Shown here: piece after piece, positions 43,496-53,267 of the stretch
How the letters are laid out: each line of letters begins with the position of its first letter
Numbering within the stretch: position 1 is the first letter of the stretch
Origin: Streptomyces sp. TG1A-8
GTDB taxonomy: Bacteria > Actinomycetota > Actinomycetes > Streptomycetales > Streptomycetaceae
Length of the DNA stretch: 64,000 nt
Reading direction: 5' to 3'
Assembly: GCF_030499535.1 (NCBI RefSeq)
Contig: NZ_JASTLB010000001.1
Coordinates: 3,286,001 to 3,350,000 of the forward strand
Notes under the pieces: generated by a model
Databases searched by the model: none
Told to the model about the DNA's origin: nothing
The model's input: only the letters and a program-made list of their open reading frames with translations
Program-made: the position numbers and the translations under genes

Positions 43496-46400
43496 CAGCC
43501 GGCAGTCCCTTCGCCGTCCGCTTCCGCCTCGGTTCCGGCGGAGGTGTCGGTCGCGGACCCGGTGTCGGTGACCGGATGCCAGGTGACCTGGATGCGGGTG
43601 CCGGGGTGGGCGGCGAGGTAGGCGCGGATCTCCGCGTCGATCTCGGTGACCGCGGTGGCCAGCGACACCTCCAGCTGGGTGGGCTCGACCAGGTGGACGG
43701 CGCGCCGGCGACCGGCCTGTGCCGGGACCACGGCCTGGGCGCCGCTCCCGCCGTGAGAGGCGTCGTCCGGAGTGGGCGTCGAGGGAACGGGGGGCTTGCC
43801 GTGGTCGGTGAGGCTGACGTCCTCGGCGGTCGGCTCCGGCGTGAGGGGCGCCACGGGCGGAGTGGCCGGCCGGGCGGGCTGGGCGAGGCGGGTGGCCTCA
43901 CGCATCAGGGCCATGACGGTGTCCGGGAGCCGGTCCAGGACGGGCACGAGCGAGACGGTCTGCTCGTGCTCGCGGGCAGCGCGGTGCACCTCGTCCAGGA
44001 ACCGAGCCGCCCGCTCGCCGAGGCCGTCCTGGCGTACCGCGAGGTCGCGGCGCACGTCTTCCAGCAGGGACCACTGGGCGCCGCGCAGCACGGCGGCGAC
44101 CTCGGGAGCGTGCCGCAGGGCGCCCGCGATCTCCTCGTCGGTCACGTCGTACGCGGCGGCGGCCAGCTCCCGCACGCACGCGGCCGGTTCGGTGGTGCGC
44201 AGCAGCCGGGCGACGAGGTCGGCGGCGGCCTTGGTGGACTTCAGGCGGGGTGCGTCGGCGCCGGTCAGCCCGAGGTGGCGCGCGTGCTCCGTCAGGAGGG
44301 TGCGCACCTCGCCGAGGGCCACGCGGTGTTCCTCCGCGACCGCGCGCACGCCTTCGGCGAGCCGGGCGACGTTGCGGGCGAACAGGACACGCGAGACGGT
44401 CCGGCCGAAGATCGTCCCGGCACGGCCGAGCGCGGTGTGGAATTCTTCCTCGGTGGGCAGTTCCACGGCCCTCAGCCCGTATCCGGGGCCGATCCGCTCC
44501 AGCTCCGGGGCCTTGGGCAGCGGCGAGGTCTGGTAGACCCAGGTGCGGTCGTCCAGCAGGGCGTACGTGGCGATGATCAGGTTGCTGACGTGGCGGTCGA
44601 GGCCGGTGTAGCCGAGTTCCTCGATCCAGTCGCGGATGTCCTCCACGGACAGGTCCGGGCCGGCGTCAGGGGTCTCGGCGGCCTTCTTGTTGATGCGCAG
44701 GCGCCAGTCGGTGGTGACGTTCAGCGGGCCGTCGTGGACCTCGCCGAGCTGGAGGGCGTGCACGATCCGGCGGACGACGGGAAGCTGGTGGCTGTCGACC
44801 ACGACACGCCGGGAGCCGTCCTCCATCGCCTTCGTGATCCATTCGAGCGCGGTCTTCAGCTCGCGGGTGGTGACGGCCTTGCGGGTGAGCCGCGGGTCGA
44901 AGTCGGGGTGCTTGGGGTGGCGGGCGCCGAGGAGCCCGTCGGCGAGCAGGAAGAGGTTCTCCTCGAAGCCGACCGCCGGTTCGGGCCGGGTGCGGGTGAA
45001 GCCCGGCTGGAGCGAGATCAGGTGTTCGCCGTCGCGGACCTCGGCTCCCGTGGTGCCCGGTTCGGCCCTGTTGATGCCGTACAACTGCAGCAGCGCGTCG
45101 GTGAGCTGGGTGGTCAGGCTGTCGCGGGACGCCTTGAGCTGGTTGCGGATCTGGATGCGCTCCTCGGCGGGGCGGGTCGCCGTGTGATCGTCCAGCCGGT
45201 CGCGCTCCAGCAGGTAGTTGATCTTCAGAAGGCGTCCGAGGCTGCGGGCCTTCTGCTCGGACAGGAAGTGCGGCAGCCATACGATCGTCGGCGCCGTCTT
45301 CCCGGCACGCTTCAGCCGCTCCACCCGCTGGGCGTCGTCCATCGGCGAGTGGTCGTGGCCGTCGAAGGGGTAGTCGAAGACGAAGCGGATGTTGCCCTCG
45401 GTCTGCGGCGCGAACTCGGCGTCGGGCAGGTGGGGGTCGCGGACGTTGCCGAAGACGAACTCGACGGTGCGTTTGGTGCCGCGCCAGACGACGGTCCGCT
45501 CGCACACGAACGCCTGGGTGTCGGGGATGCCCAGCGCGGCCCACAGCTGGTCCTTGATCCACTGGCGGCGGTAGCCGTCCTGGTCGGCGACGCCCTGCAC
45601 CTCCTCCAGCAGCGGCTCGACGTCCAGGTCGGACAGGTGCAGGTGGAAGACGGGGTCGGCGGGGTCGCCCTCGCTGCGCAGCTCGCCGTCGAAGCCCTCG
45701 GCCTGGAGCTCCTGCAGACGCTTGACGGCGACGGCGCCCGCGTCGCCCACCCGGGTCCTGATGGTGCCGTGGTTCAGCGCGGCGAGCCGGCCGCCGGTGA
45801 GCCGGGTCAGGGCGGGCACGTTGGGAGCGAGGGAGGCCAGCAGCAGCGTCTTGACCAGCCGCTCGTCGGTCCGGAAGCGCTTGTCGTCCGCCGAGCCGTA
45901 CTTGGTCAGCAGGTGCTCGCGGACGCGGGCGTGGAAGCGGTGCGCGATCTCCGACTCCTTGCGGAGCCTGGCGGTGAACGCCTCACCGGTCCGCGCGGCG
46001 ATCACGTCCCACAGGTCGCCGATCGGGACGAGCTGGCCAAGCCGCAGGTCGTCGCGGTGCCGCCGCAGCAGCTCTTGCACCAGCTTCAGACCGGTCCGCT
46101 CGCGCTGGAGCGCGCCGGAGAGATCCACCAGCACGTTCAGCAGCGCCGGGGACAGCGGGTACAGGGTGCGGAAGTCGTCCCAGCTCGCCTCGGTGCGCCC
46201 CTGCGCGTCGAGCAGCACCTGCCGCACCTCATCCCGCGACGACTCCACGATCTTGAACGCGTCGTCGCGCGCCTGCTCCATGCCCGGACGCGGGGCGAGC
46301 ACCCGGTGCTTGATGATCTCGACGAGGTTGCTGTCCTCCAGCTCGACGACGTCGATCCGGCCGGCGAGGTAGTCGACCTGCTGTTCCAGGTTCTGCACGT

Positions 46401-47442
46401 CGGCGCCGGCCACGTCGGAGCCGATGAGCTGGGACAGGTCACGCTGGCGGGAGATGAAGGACACGAGGGGCACGGGCCGGCCGCTGTCGGCGGACTCGAT
46501 CAGCTTGACCAGCCGCTGCACCTGGTCGCGGACGAAGTCCTGGTCGCCCATGTGCGCCTGGAGCCACAGGATCAGCTCGTCCAGGAAGAGGACGACGCCG
46601 TGGTAGCCCAGTGACTTCGCGTGGCGGGAGATGACCTTCAGGCCGTTCTCCAGCGGGATGAAGGACTGGGCGTCACCGCGGGCGGCCTGCGTGTACGCGG
46701 CCATGGGCCCGGTCAGCAGCGCCGACACCAGCCGCTCCCGCTCCTCGCTGCCGGGCGGCGCGGCGAAGGCCCGGTCCAGCTCGGCACTGCTCCAGCCGTC
46801 GCTGCCGGGCAGCTCGGTTCCGGCGTCGATGCCCGGCAGATCGTCCTCGTCGTCCGCGCCTCCGCTGCCGGAGGTGGCCGCCGCCCCGGCGCCGAGCCAC
46901 TGCCGGAACTTGTCGTCGTCGCCGAGGAACTTACGCTGCCGGTCCGCGTCGGCGAGCAGCGCGTCCGACCGGTAGACGGCGGGGGTCGCCGCCTCCGGGT
47001 GCAGCTCCCGCACGGTGTGGACGTACCCGCCGAGCAGCGCCGAGTCCAGGTCGGTCGATCCGACCAGGTGGTACGGGATCATCAGGAACCGGCTGCCGCC
47101 CAGCCAGTCCCGGTGCTCGGCGACGACCTCCTTCAGCCCCGGCTTGTGCAGAGCCCCCTCGTGGCCCTTGAGCACGGCGTGCAGCACGGTGAGGAAGTGG
47201 CTCTTACCGGCGCCGAACGAGCCGTGCAGGTACGCGGCGTGCGAGTCACCCGTGCGGACGGCCTTCCCGACGACGCCGAGCGCCTGCCGGAACGCCCTCT
47301 GCAACTGCTCGGTGACGACGTACTCCGCCACCCGCTCGTCGGCTTCGTGAAATCCCTGGGAGAGGTCGACCTTGAAATCGCCCGCGTGGACGTCCTCCTT
47401 GATGTCGATGACATCGCGGAGGAACAGCTCTGTGGTCGACAT
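43495..47442 (-). CDS. pglY: BREX-2 ATPase PglY
   Basis: 1,315 residues. Walker A GSFGAGKS (74-81), Walker B VVLFLDELILWLQ (near 287), sensor region SFISRQRDLSQLIGSD. This is the PglY/BrxC class of very large AAA-type ATPases, essential in Pgl. The C-terminal 80 residues are Pro/Asp-rich followed by EVSLATAVTEIDAEIRAYLA. It is the first gene of the leftward four-gene operon. The 172 bases upstream separate it from the HATPase gene and should contain the operon promoter. Confidence 0.93.
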   Translation of the reverse strand: MSTTELFLRDVIDIKEDVHAGDFKVDLSQGFHEADERVAEYVVTEQLQRAFRQALGVVGKAVRTGDSHAAYLHGSFGAGKSHFLTVLHAVLKGHEGALHKPGLKEVVAEHRDWLGGSRFLMIPYHLVGSTDLDSALLGGYVHTVRELHPEAATPAVYRSDALLADADRQRKFLGDDDKFRQWLGAGAAATSGSGGADDEDDLPGIDAGTELPGSDGWSSAELDRAFAAPPGSEERERLVSALLTGPMAAYTQAARGDAQSFIPLENGLKVISRHAKSLGYHGVVLFLDELILWLQAHMGDQDFVRDQVQRLVKLIESADSGRPVPLVSFISRQRDLSQLIGSDVAGADVQNLEQQVDYLAGRIDVVELEDSNLVEIIKHRVLAPRPGMEQARDDAFKIVESSRDEVRQVLLDAQGRTEASWDDFRTLYPLSPALLNVLVDLSGALQRERTGLKLVQELLRRHRDDLRLGQLVPIGDLWDVIAARTGEAFTARLRKESEIAHRFHARVREHLLTKYGSADDKRFRTDERLVKTLLLASLAPNVPALTRLTGGRLAALNHGTIRTRVGDAGAVAVKRLQELQAEGFDGELRSEGDPADPVFHLHLSDLDVEPLLEEVQGVADQDGYRRQWIKDQLWAALGIPDTQAFVCERTVVWRGTKRTVEFVFGNVRDPHLPDAEFAPQTEGNIRFVFDYPFDGHDHSPMDDAQRVERLKRAGKTAPTIVWLPHFLSEQKARSLGRLLKINYLLERDRLDDHTATRPAEERIQIRNQLKASRDSLTTQLTDALLQLYGINRAEPGTTGAEVRDGEHLISLQPGFTRTRPEPAVGFEENLFLLADGLLGARHPKHPDFDPRLTRKAVTTRELKTALEWITKAMEDGSRRVVVDSHQLPVVRRIVHALQLGEVHDGPLNVTTDWRLRINKKAAETPDAGPDLSVEDIRDWIEELGYTGLDRHVSNLIIATYALLDDRTWVYQTSPLPKAPELERIGPGYGLRAVELPTEEEFHTALGRAGTIFGRTVSRVLFARNVARLAEGVRAVAEEHRVALGEVRTLLTEHARHLGLTGADAPRLKSTKAAADLVARLLRTTEPAACVRELAAAAYDVTDEEIAGALRHAPEVAAVLRGAQWSLLEDVRRDLAVRQDGLGERAARFLDEVHRAAREHEQTVSLVPVLDRLPDTVMALMREATRLAQPARPATPPVAPLTPEPTAEDVSLTDHGKPPVPSTPTPDDASHGGSGAQAVVPAQAGRRRAVHLVEPTQLEVSLATAVTEIDAEIRAYLAAHPGTRIQVTWHPVTDTGSATDTSAGTEAEADGEGTAG

Positions 47443-47614
47443 CAGGCGATCATTCCCTCACTGTGCTGGCGGCCGGCCCGGACAGCGCCCCCCTCAGGCG
47501 TTGGCGCGACGTCCATCTTGCCAGGTGGGTCCGACAGCGGGAGGAGAGATCGTCACACCTCCGGGAAGAGGTCTCACCATGGGTGATCGGCCGGGCCCGG
47601 ACGGCCGGGTGCGC

Positions 47615-48076
47615 TTACGTGGAGTGCCCGGCGCGGGTCCCCGCCGCGAGGTCCAGCTCCGCCCACACCGTCTTGCCCGGCCCGGTGCGCTCGGTCACAC
47701 CCCAGCGGGAGGCGAGCGCGTCGACCAGGAGCAGGCCCCGGCCCCCGTCGGCGTCCGCGGGCGCCGGGGCCAGGCACACGGGCAGCGCCGGATGCGTGTC
47801 GGACACCTCGACGCGGATGAGCGCGGCAGCGGGCCGGTGCACCAGCCGCAGTGCGAAGTCACGCCCCGGTACGCGCCCGTGCCGGACGGCGTTGGCGGCC
47901 AGCTCGGCGACGATCAGTAGGAGGGTGTCGGACGCGGCGGAGCCGTACGGCACGCCCCACGCCTCCAGTCGGTGCGCGGCGAGCCGGCGGGCGAGGCGTG
48001 CTCCACGGCGGGTCGAGGAGAAACGCTGGGCGAACGTACGTACGGTGACGGTGACTTGGGTCTGCGGCGTCGGCAT
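47615..48076 (-). CDS. RsbW-like ATP-binding protein
   Basis: About 153 residues. HATPase_c motifs are LLLIVAELAANAVRHGRVPG (N box) and DADGGRGLLLVDALASRWGV (G2). It belongs to the anti-sigma-kinase-like family often paired with Xre-DUF5753 and DUF397 genes, as here, where that pair is divergent 149 bases away. The ATG at 48,076 is used; a GTG three codons upstream is equally possible. It lies between pglY and pglX and is not a known BREX component. Confidence 0.8.
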   Translation of the reverse strand: MPTPQTQVTVTVRTFAQRFSSTRRGARLARRLAAHRLEAWGVPYGSAASDTLLLIVAELAANAVRHGRVPGRDFALRLVHRPAAALIRVEVSDTHPALPVCLAPAPADADGGRGLLLVDALASRWGVTERTGPGKTVWAELDLAAGTRAGHST

Positions 48077-48224
48077 GCACACCAAGGTCCCGCCGTCGCA
48101 CCCCCGTCAACAGGACCGACGCCGATACAGAGTCGGCTGTACTGGTTCACTCGCTGGACTGGATGGGTCACGGTGCGTAACCATATAGCGGGTTCGTGTG
48201 CACGGTGCACGGGGAGGCGACTGT

Positions 48225-49112
48225 ATGGCGACGGACAACGGCGGGGAGATCGGCAGCGGGGGCGGTGGCTGTGGCGGTGGCGCCGGGGGCTCGAACGGGG
48301 AGCACGACCTGTCCGACAGCCTCAAGACCTTCGGCGCGGTACTGAAGGCGCTGCGGGAGGAGGCCCGGCTCACCCAGGAGGAGTTCGCCCGACGAGTGCA
48401 GTACTCCACCGCCTACGTCGCCAAGATCGAGCAGGGGAAGCGGTTCCCGCCGAGCGACCTGCCGCCGCGGGCGGAACCGGCACTGGGGGCAGCCGCGGCC
48501 AAGGTGCTGGGAGCTGCGGCGCGGAGTCTTACGCGGAGGGCGGGGTTGGCGTCGTGGTTCCGGCAGTGGGCGGGGATCGAGGAGGAGGCGGTGTCGCTTT
48601 ATGCGTACGAGTGCCGTGCGATTCCTGGGCTGTTGCAGCCGGAGCCGTACATTCGGGCCATCTTCGACCAGAGGTTGCCGCCGCTGACCGAGGAACAGAT
48701 CGAAACCCAGGTGAGCGCTCGTCTGGAGCGGCAGAGGCTGTTGGACGAGCGCCCGAACACCACGTTCAGCTTCGTGATCGAAGAGGCGTTGCTGGTACGG
48801 CGGATGGGGGGTGCGGAGGTGACGAAGCAACTTACTGACCACCTTCTGGCCCAAGGTGCGCGTCGCAACGTCGAGCTTCAGGTGATGCCCTTACAGCAGG
48901 AGGATCACGGCGGCATCGACGGCCTGATTTACCTCGCGGAGACACCCGCCCACGAGTGGGTGGGTTACTTGGAGGGCCAGCAGACCAGCATGCTCATCAC
49001 CACTCCGAAGAACGTGAGCATCATGCTCCAGCGCTATGGCAAGCTGCGCTCGCAGGCACTCGACTGCCGAGGCACTGTACGCCTGCTGGAGAAGATGCGA
49101 GGAGCGCTATGA
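48225..49112 (+). CDS. Xre regulator with DUF5753 domain
   Basis: 295 residues. ATG chosen for GGGGAGG seven bases upstream. A glycine-rich start is followed by the HTH (LREEARLTQEEFARRVQYST, then AYVAKIEQGKRFP). The DUF5753 domain follows: YECRAIPGLLQPEPYIRAIF and the long NVELQVMPLQQEDHGGIDGL region. Such proteins work with a DUF397 partner in Streptomyces development; the pair here overlaps by ATGA. Its position inside the BREX cluster suggests recent insertion, or control of the locus, which is inference. Confidence 0.88.
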   Translation: MATDNGGEIGSGGGGCGGGAGGSNGEHDLSDSLKTFGAVLKALREEARLTQEEFARRVQYSTAYVAKIEQGKRFPPSDLPPRAEPALGAAAAKVLGAAARSLTRRAGLASWFRQWAGIEEEAVSLYAYECRAIPGLLQPEPYIRAIFDQRLPPLTEEQIETQVSARLERQRLLDERPNTTFSFVIEEALLVRRMGGAEVTKQLTDHLLAQGARRNVELQVMPLQQEDHGGIDGLIYLAETPAHEWVGYLEGQQTSMLITTPKNVSIMLQRYGKLRSQALDCRGTVRLLEKMRGAL

Positions 49113-49300
49113 GCACCCCCGAGCTGGACTGGTTCAAGAGCAGCTACAGCGGCAGCTCTGGTGACAACTGCGTCGAGGTGGCTTTGACCCCACAGGCTGT
49201 GCACGTACGGGACTCCAAAGACACCCGGATTCAGCCGCTGCTCGTGTCCCCCACCGCCTGGTCGGCGTTCACCGAACACGCCTCCGGCACCGCCCGCTGA
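49109..49300 (+). CDS. DUF397 protein
   Basis: 63 residues. WFKSSYSGSSGDNCVEVAL and VHVRDSKD are the two signature blocks of DUF397. The start overlaps the regulator stop (ATGA), and the SD-like AGGAGC is seen upstream. DUF397 proteins partner Xre-DUF5753 regulators, probably as small inhibitors or co-regulators. Confidence 0.9.
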   Translation: MSTPELDWFKSSYSGSSGDNCVEVALTPQAVHVRDSKDTRIQPLLVSPTAWSAFTEHASGTAR

Positions 49301-49318
49301 GTCGCCGGTTGGCAGCTC

Positions 49319-49342
49319 GGGGAGAGCGCAGTGGCTCTCCCC
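49319..49342. terminator. Hairpin terminator
   Basis: GGGGAGAGC pairs with GCTCTCCCC around a six-base loop between the convergent DUF397 and pglX genes. Confidence 0.75.
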
Positions 49343-49354
49343 CTTCGCCTCGCT

Positions 49355-52300
49355 CTACGCGTCGTCCAGCTCCGGCTGTTCGGTCGTCTCCCGGCGCTGG
49401 GCTTTCCGCCCCCGCGTCTTCCGCACGGGACGCCAGTCCTTCATCTGCGCCTCGCTCACGCCGTGCATGCGCAGGTAGCGCTGGAACTCCGCTTCCAGGT
49501 CCTCGGCCGGGGAGCCCTCCCACTCGTCGTCGTACGCGCTGTACCACTGACGTACCCACGGCATGACCTCATGCAGCCCGGCGAGCAGCGGCACGAGCCG
49601 TTCGGCGCCCCAGGCGTCGCTCTTGACGCGCGTCTCGATCAGCTGCGTGAGGGCCAGCGCCTGATCCTTGTGGTCCCAGCCGGCCCAGCCGAGCATCAGC
49701 GTGGAGTCGCTGTCCGGGCCCGCCTCCGGGTAGGAGATGAACCGTTCCTTGGGCACGTCGAGCTTGCCGCGGTGAGCCCAGTAGGACTGCTTGAGGAAGT
49801 CGGAGGACTTGTACCTGGTCGGCGGGTCGATGTCGTGCCGCGTGCCCGTACGGTCCTCCTCGCGCTGCTTCTCCCAGACCTTCTCCCACTCGCGGCGGGT
49901 GCGCAGACCGGAGTCCTTGTAGCGCATCGCGGCGAGGTAGGGCACGTGCTCATCGGCGATGATCTCGTTGAGGATCTGCGCGAGGGGGAGGTCCGGCTTT
50001 TTAAGGTGGTCGGTGGCGTACAGCGCGGCGACGGACGTGAAGTCGGGATCGGAACCGAGCCGGTCGGCAAGGTTGTTGATGGTCAGCGTCCGTGGACGGC
50101 GCAGGCCGTCACGTACCTCGAACCACAGATCCTCGTCCTCGCAACGGTCCAGCAGCCAGTTCCGCAGCGCGGCGCGTTCCTTCTTCTCCCACGAGTCGGT
50201 GGCCCAGCGGCGCTTGCACTCCGGGCGCTCGATGAGGGCGATGTCCTTGCGGCTGGTGATCAGGTCGATGCGGGCCTGGACGATCTCGCGGTACCAATCC
50301 GGCCAGCGGGTGGGAATCTCGGTGACGCGCTTCGAACCGTGGCGCGTGAACCAGGCGGTCTCCACCTCTCCGGCTTCAACCTTCCGCGCGAGGACGATCT
50401 CGAAGGCGCGCTCACCGAGCTTGACCTCGGGGATGGTCTCGGGGTCAGGTGACGGGGTCACGGTCCGGTCGACCTCGCGGTCGCTGAGCAGCCCGTAGAG
50501 GCCGTAGACCTGCCAGTCCAACTCCTCTTGCAGGGCGATCATGCGGCGACGAATCCTGGCGTGTTCGGCTTCCGCGTCATCCAGCGCTTGCCGCGTGGGT
50601 ACGACGGTTGCGGCCACGGCCGAAGGCTCCAACTCGGCGAACTTCTGCGCCTGGGCGTCGAGAATGCAGCCGAGGTGGAGCGGGAGCTTGGCCGGGAGGG
50701 GGAACTCTTGCAGCTTGGTCCCGGTGAACTCATAGAAACGTTCCCACTCCTGGGACTTGAAGCCCTCGTTGACTCCCTGGCTACCCTTGTCGTGGCTGAC
50801 CTGCTTCAACCAGAAACAAGCCGCCGAAGAATTGAGCAACCCCAGCAACTCCAGGTGCTCCTCCTCAACAGCCCCCTCGGGGAGCTTGATCACGGGAGCA
50901 GTTCGGTTGAACAGCCGTCCATCTCGGTCGTACGAGAAGTGGTTGTGCGTGGCAACGAAGGCGAACCCGAGCCCCTCCTTGACGCTCAGCTTGCTGGAGT
51001 AGTTCTCAAGGTGCACGTACCAGGGCGCGTCGCTGTCTGCCATCGTCTTACCGAAGATCACACGGCGTTCTAGCAGCGCGCGATATGGCCAGAGGGAACG
51101 CGCGACCAACGGGTCGGCCTCCCCCACAGGTCGCTTGTTCGCCCGGCCCAGATAAGGGTTGCGCACCTGCGTGACCCTGCCGAACGAAAAGTCCCGGACA
51201 ACGTCCCCCGTGACCAGCTCCCGAACCCTGTCCCCCTCGTGCAAGCGCTCGGCTGTTTTGCGGTCAGGCAGGAAATAGGCGTCGTCCGCACCGCTCGCGG
51301 TCGTACGCCCAATGCTGGCGCACCGATCCCGGAGCCGGGACACCGCTGCCGCTTCCAGATAGCCCTGCACTTCGCCGGATCCGCCGCCGGACAGACTCCA
51401 CGGAAAATCACTGAGGCTGTGACGTGTGGCATCAACGACGTTGATCCACTCGGACTCGCTGCCGGGCAAGCCGGTCTTCTTGGCGATCTCCTGCCAGACG
51501 ACGCCATGCTCTGCCTTCCTAGGCTGCGAGGGCTCTCCCCGCACCCCCAGCACCGCCCGCACCGCCCGCTCAGGACTCGGGACCCGGTTCCGCCCGACCA
51601 GAATCACCGTCGGCGTGCCGTGCCCCGGAATGTAGGCGCCCGAGGTGTCGATGACATGCGACAGCTCGACCCGGTTCCGGAAGACGACCTCGATCAGCTT
51701 CTTGCCGAACTCCCGCTTCATGAACGAGTTCGCGGTGATCTGTCCCACGAACCCGCCCCCGCCCAACCGCCCGCCGGGCCCCTTCACTGCCAGCTCGAAC
51801 ATGCGCTGCGCGAACGGCACCGACAGCGCGTACGTCCCCGCGCACGCGTCGTACGCCGCCCGGTAGTTCTCGTTCTCCTGCTTGTCCTTCACCGTGATGT
51901 ACGGCGGATTCCCCACCACAACGTGGTACGACCCCCGCCCCAGCAGGTCCACCCGCTTCGCGTACTCCCACACGTCCTCCGTGGCGTACGCGTACGTCTC
52001 CCCCTCCTCGCGTCCTACGACCGCCTCCGCGAACAGCGTGTCCAGGTCGGTCTGGATGCCCGCCGCGTCCCGGCCGTGCAGCAGCGAGTCGCCCACGGCC
52101 ACGTTGATGGGGAACGGCGGCGCGTCCGCGAGCCGCCGTGTCCCCGCCGCGCGCATCGCCGCCACCAGGAGCCGGAAGCGGGCGATGCTCGCGGCGAAGG
52201 GGTTCTTGTCGCAGCCGTGGACGGACTCCAGGACCCGGCGGACCAGCGTCCAGTCGTCCGTGCCGGGTTCCGCCTGGCGCCACTTGTCCAGCAGGCGATG

Positions 52301-53104
52301 GAAGATGCCGAGCAGGAAGTGGCCGGAGCCGCACGCCGGGTCGATGGTGCGCAGGCCGCGGCGCTCCCGGCCGTCGGGGCCGGTCCAGACCGGGTTGAGG
52401 CCGAAACCCTGGCCGTCGTCCGCGACCGCCGGTTCCAGGGTCAGGTTGAGGATGAACTCCTCGACGAACTCCGGGGTCTGCAGCAGCGCGTAGGTCTTGC
52501 GGGCGTGCTCGCTGAGGTCCTGGTAGAGGTCGCCGAGGAAGCGGGTGTCCCACTCGGGGTCGGTGAAGTCGTAGCGGATCTCGCCGTCCGCGCCCCAGCG
52601 GCGCCAGAACATCAGCAGTTCCGTCGCCGTCTCGTAGCTCGGGGTCAGTCCCCACAGCGGGTTGTGCCGCTCGTCGAAGAGGCCGGCGGCCGTCTCGTTG
52701 GTGCCCGCCAGGTGGCGGAACGCCTCCATCAGCCAGTCGCGGTTGTTGTGGTGGGGGTAGGTGCGGAAGTGGGCCTCGTGCCGGGCCTCCGCCTCGGCGA
52801 GGCGTTCGCCGGGTCCCGCGAGGTACGGCTCGTCGATCAGGCCGTTGTCCTCGCAGAAGCGGACGAAGACGCAGCCGAGCACCCACGCCACTGCGGCCTG
52901 TGTGACGCGCTCGTCCCGCCAGGCCGGGTGGGACAGGGCGGTGCGCCGGGCCTCCTTGGCCTCGCGCCACTCGCGGTCCAGGCGGGTGCGGAACTCCTCC
53001 TCGGACTGGCTGCGGGCCCGCAGGTCGTCCTCCAGGTCGACGACCAGCTTCTTCAGGTCCTTGAGCAGGGCCGCCTTGTCCGTGCCCGTCGTCGTCACCG
53101 TCAC
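49355..53104 (-). CDS. pglX: BREX-2 adenine-specific DNA methyltransferase PglX
   Basis: 1,249 residues. The SAM site is IDPACGSGHFLLGIF (near 255) and the catalytic NPPY motif lies in VVVGNPPYITVKDKQ (near 398), typical of N6-adenine methyltransferases. The N-terminal WREAKEARRTALSHPAWRDE and the long C-terminal target-recognition and helical region match PglX. In type 2 BREX this enzyme marks host DNA and is needed for defence. The GTG start follows AGAAGGAAG. It is transcribed away from the embedded three-gene operon and is separated from pglY by the HATPase/Xre/DUF397 cassette. Confidence 0.94.
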   Translation of the reverse strand: MTVTTTGTDKAALLKDLKKLVVDLEDDLRARSQSEEEFRTRLDREWREAKEARRTALSHPAWRDERVTQAAVAWVLGCVFVRFCEDNGLIDEPYLAGPGERLAEAEARHEAHFRTYPHHNNRDWLMEAFRHLAGTNETAAGLFDERHNPLWGLTPSYETATELLMFWRRWGADGEIRYDFTDPEWDTRFLGDLYQDLSEHARKTYALLQTPEFVEEFILNLTLEPAVADDGQGFGLNPVWTGPDGRERRGLRTIDPACGSGHFLLGIFHRLLDKWRQAEPGTDDWTLVRRVLESVHGCDKNPFAASIARFRLLVAAMRAAGTRRLADAPPFPINVAVGDSLLHGRDAAGIQTDLDTLFAEAVVGREEGETYAYATEDVWEYAKRVDLLGRGSYHVVVGNPPYITVKDKQENENYRAAYDACAGTYALSVPFAQRMFELAVKGPGGRLGGGGFVGQITANSFMKREFGKKLIEVVFRNRVELSHVIDTSGAYIPGHGTPTVILVGRNRVPSPERAVRAVLGVRGEPSQPRKAEHGVVWQEIAKKTGLPGSESEWINVVDATRHSLSDFPWSLSGGGSGEVQGYLEAAAVSRLRDRCASIGRTTASGADDAYFLPDRKTAERLHEGDRVRELVTGDVVRDFSFGRVTQVRNPYLGRANKRPVGEADPLVARSLWPYRALLERRVIFGKTMADSDAPWYVHLENYSSKLSVKEGLGFAFVATHNHFSYDRDGRLFNRTAPVIKLPEGAVEEEHLELLGLLNSSAACFWLKQVSHDKGSQGVNEGFKSQEWERFYEFTGTKLQEFPLPAKLPLHLGCILDAQAQKFAELEPSAVAATVVPTRQALDDAEAEHARIRRRMIALQEELDWQVYGLYGLLSDREVDRTVTPSPDPETIPEVKLGERAFEIVLARKVEAGEVETAWFTRHGSKRVTEIPTRWPDWYREIVQARIDLITSRKDIALIERPECKRRWATDSWEKKERAALRNWLLDRCEDEDLWFEVRDGLRRPRTLTINNLADRLGSDPDFTSVAALYATDHLKKPDLPLAQILNEIIADEHVPYLAAMRYKDSGLRTRREWEKVWEKQREEDRTGTRHDIDPPTRYKSSDFLKQSYWAHRGKLDVPKERFISYPEAGPDSDSTLMLGWAGWDHKDQALALTQLIETRVKSDAWGAERLVPLLAGLHEVMPWVRQWYSAYDDEWEGSPAEDLEAEFQRYLRMHGVSEAQMKDWRPVRKTRGRKAQRRETTEQPELDDA

Positions 53105-53267
53105 TCTTCGCTTCCTTCTCCCTGCACCGCGTCAGCGCCCCACCGCGTCAGCCGCGGACCGGACCTCCCATCCTGCCGCACCCGTGCCCCCGTACGGCGG
53201 CCCAGGGTGGTCGCGATCTGGGAAAAGCCGCCGCGAGCTTCTTGATCGGCTCGATAGAGTGATCGTC
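53105..53267. promoter_or_regulatory. Divergent promoter region between pglX and the embedded operon
   Basis: 163 bases serving both directions. On the plus strand TAGAGT (53,255-53,260) stands seven bases before the GTG at 53,268, with no ribosome site, suggesting a leaderless message. A -35 box is not clear. Sharing one short region would allow co-regulation with pglX. Confidence 0.4.

Noticed and set aside
40781..43621. 946-codon plus-strand open frame opposite pglZ
   Set aside because: Antisense shadow; no start context and no domain.
43576..46614. 1,012-codon plus-strand open frame opposite pglY
   Set aside because: Low-complexity Gly/Val/Arg composition typical of antisense frames; pglY is intact on the other strand.
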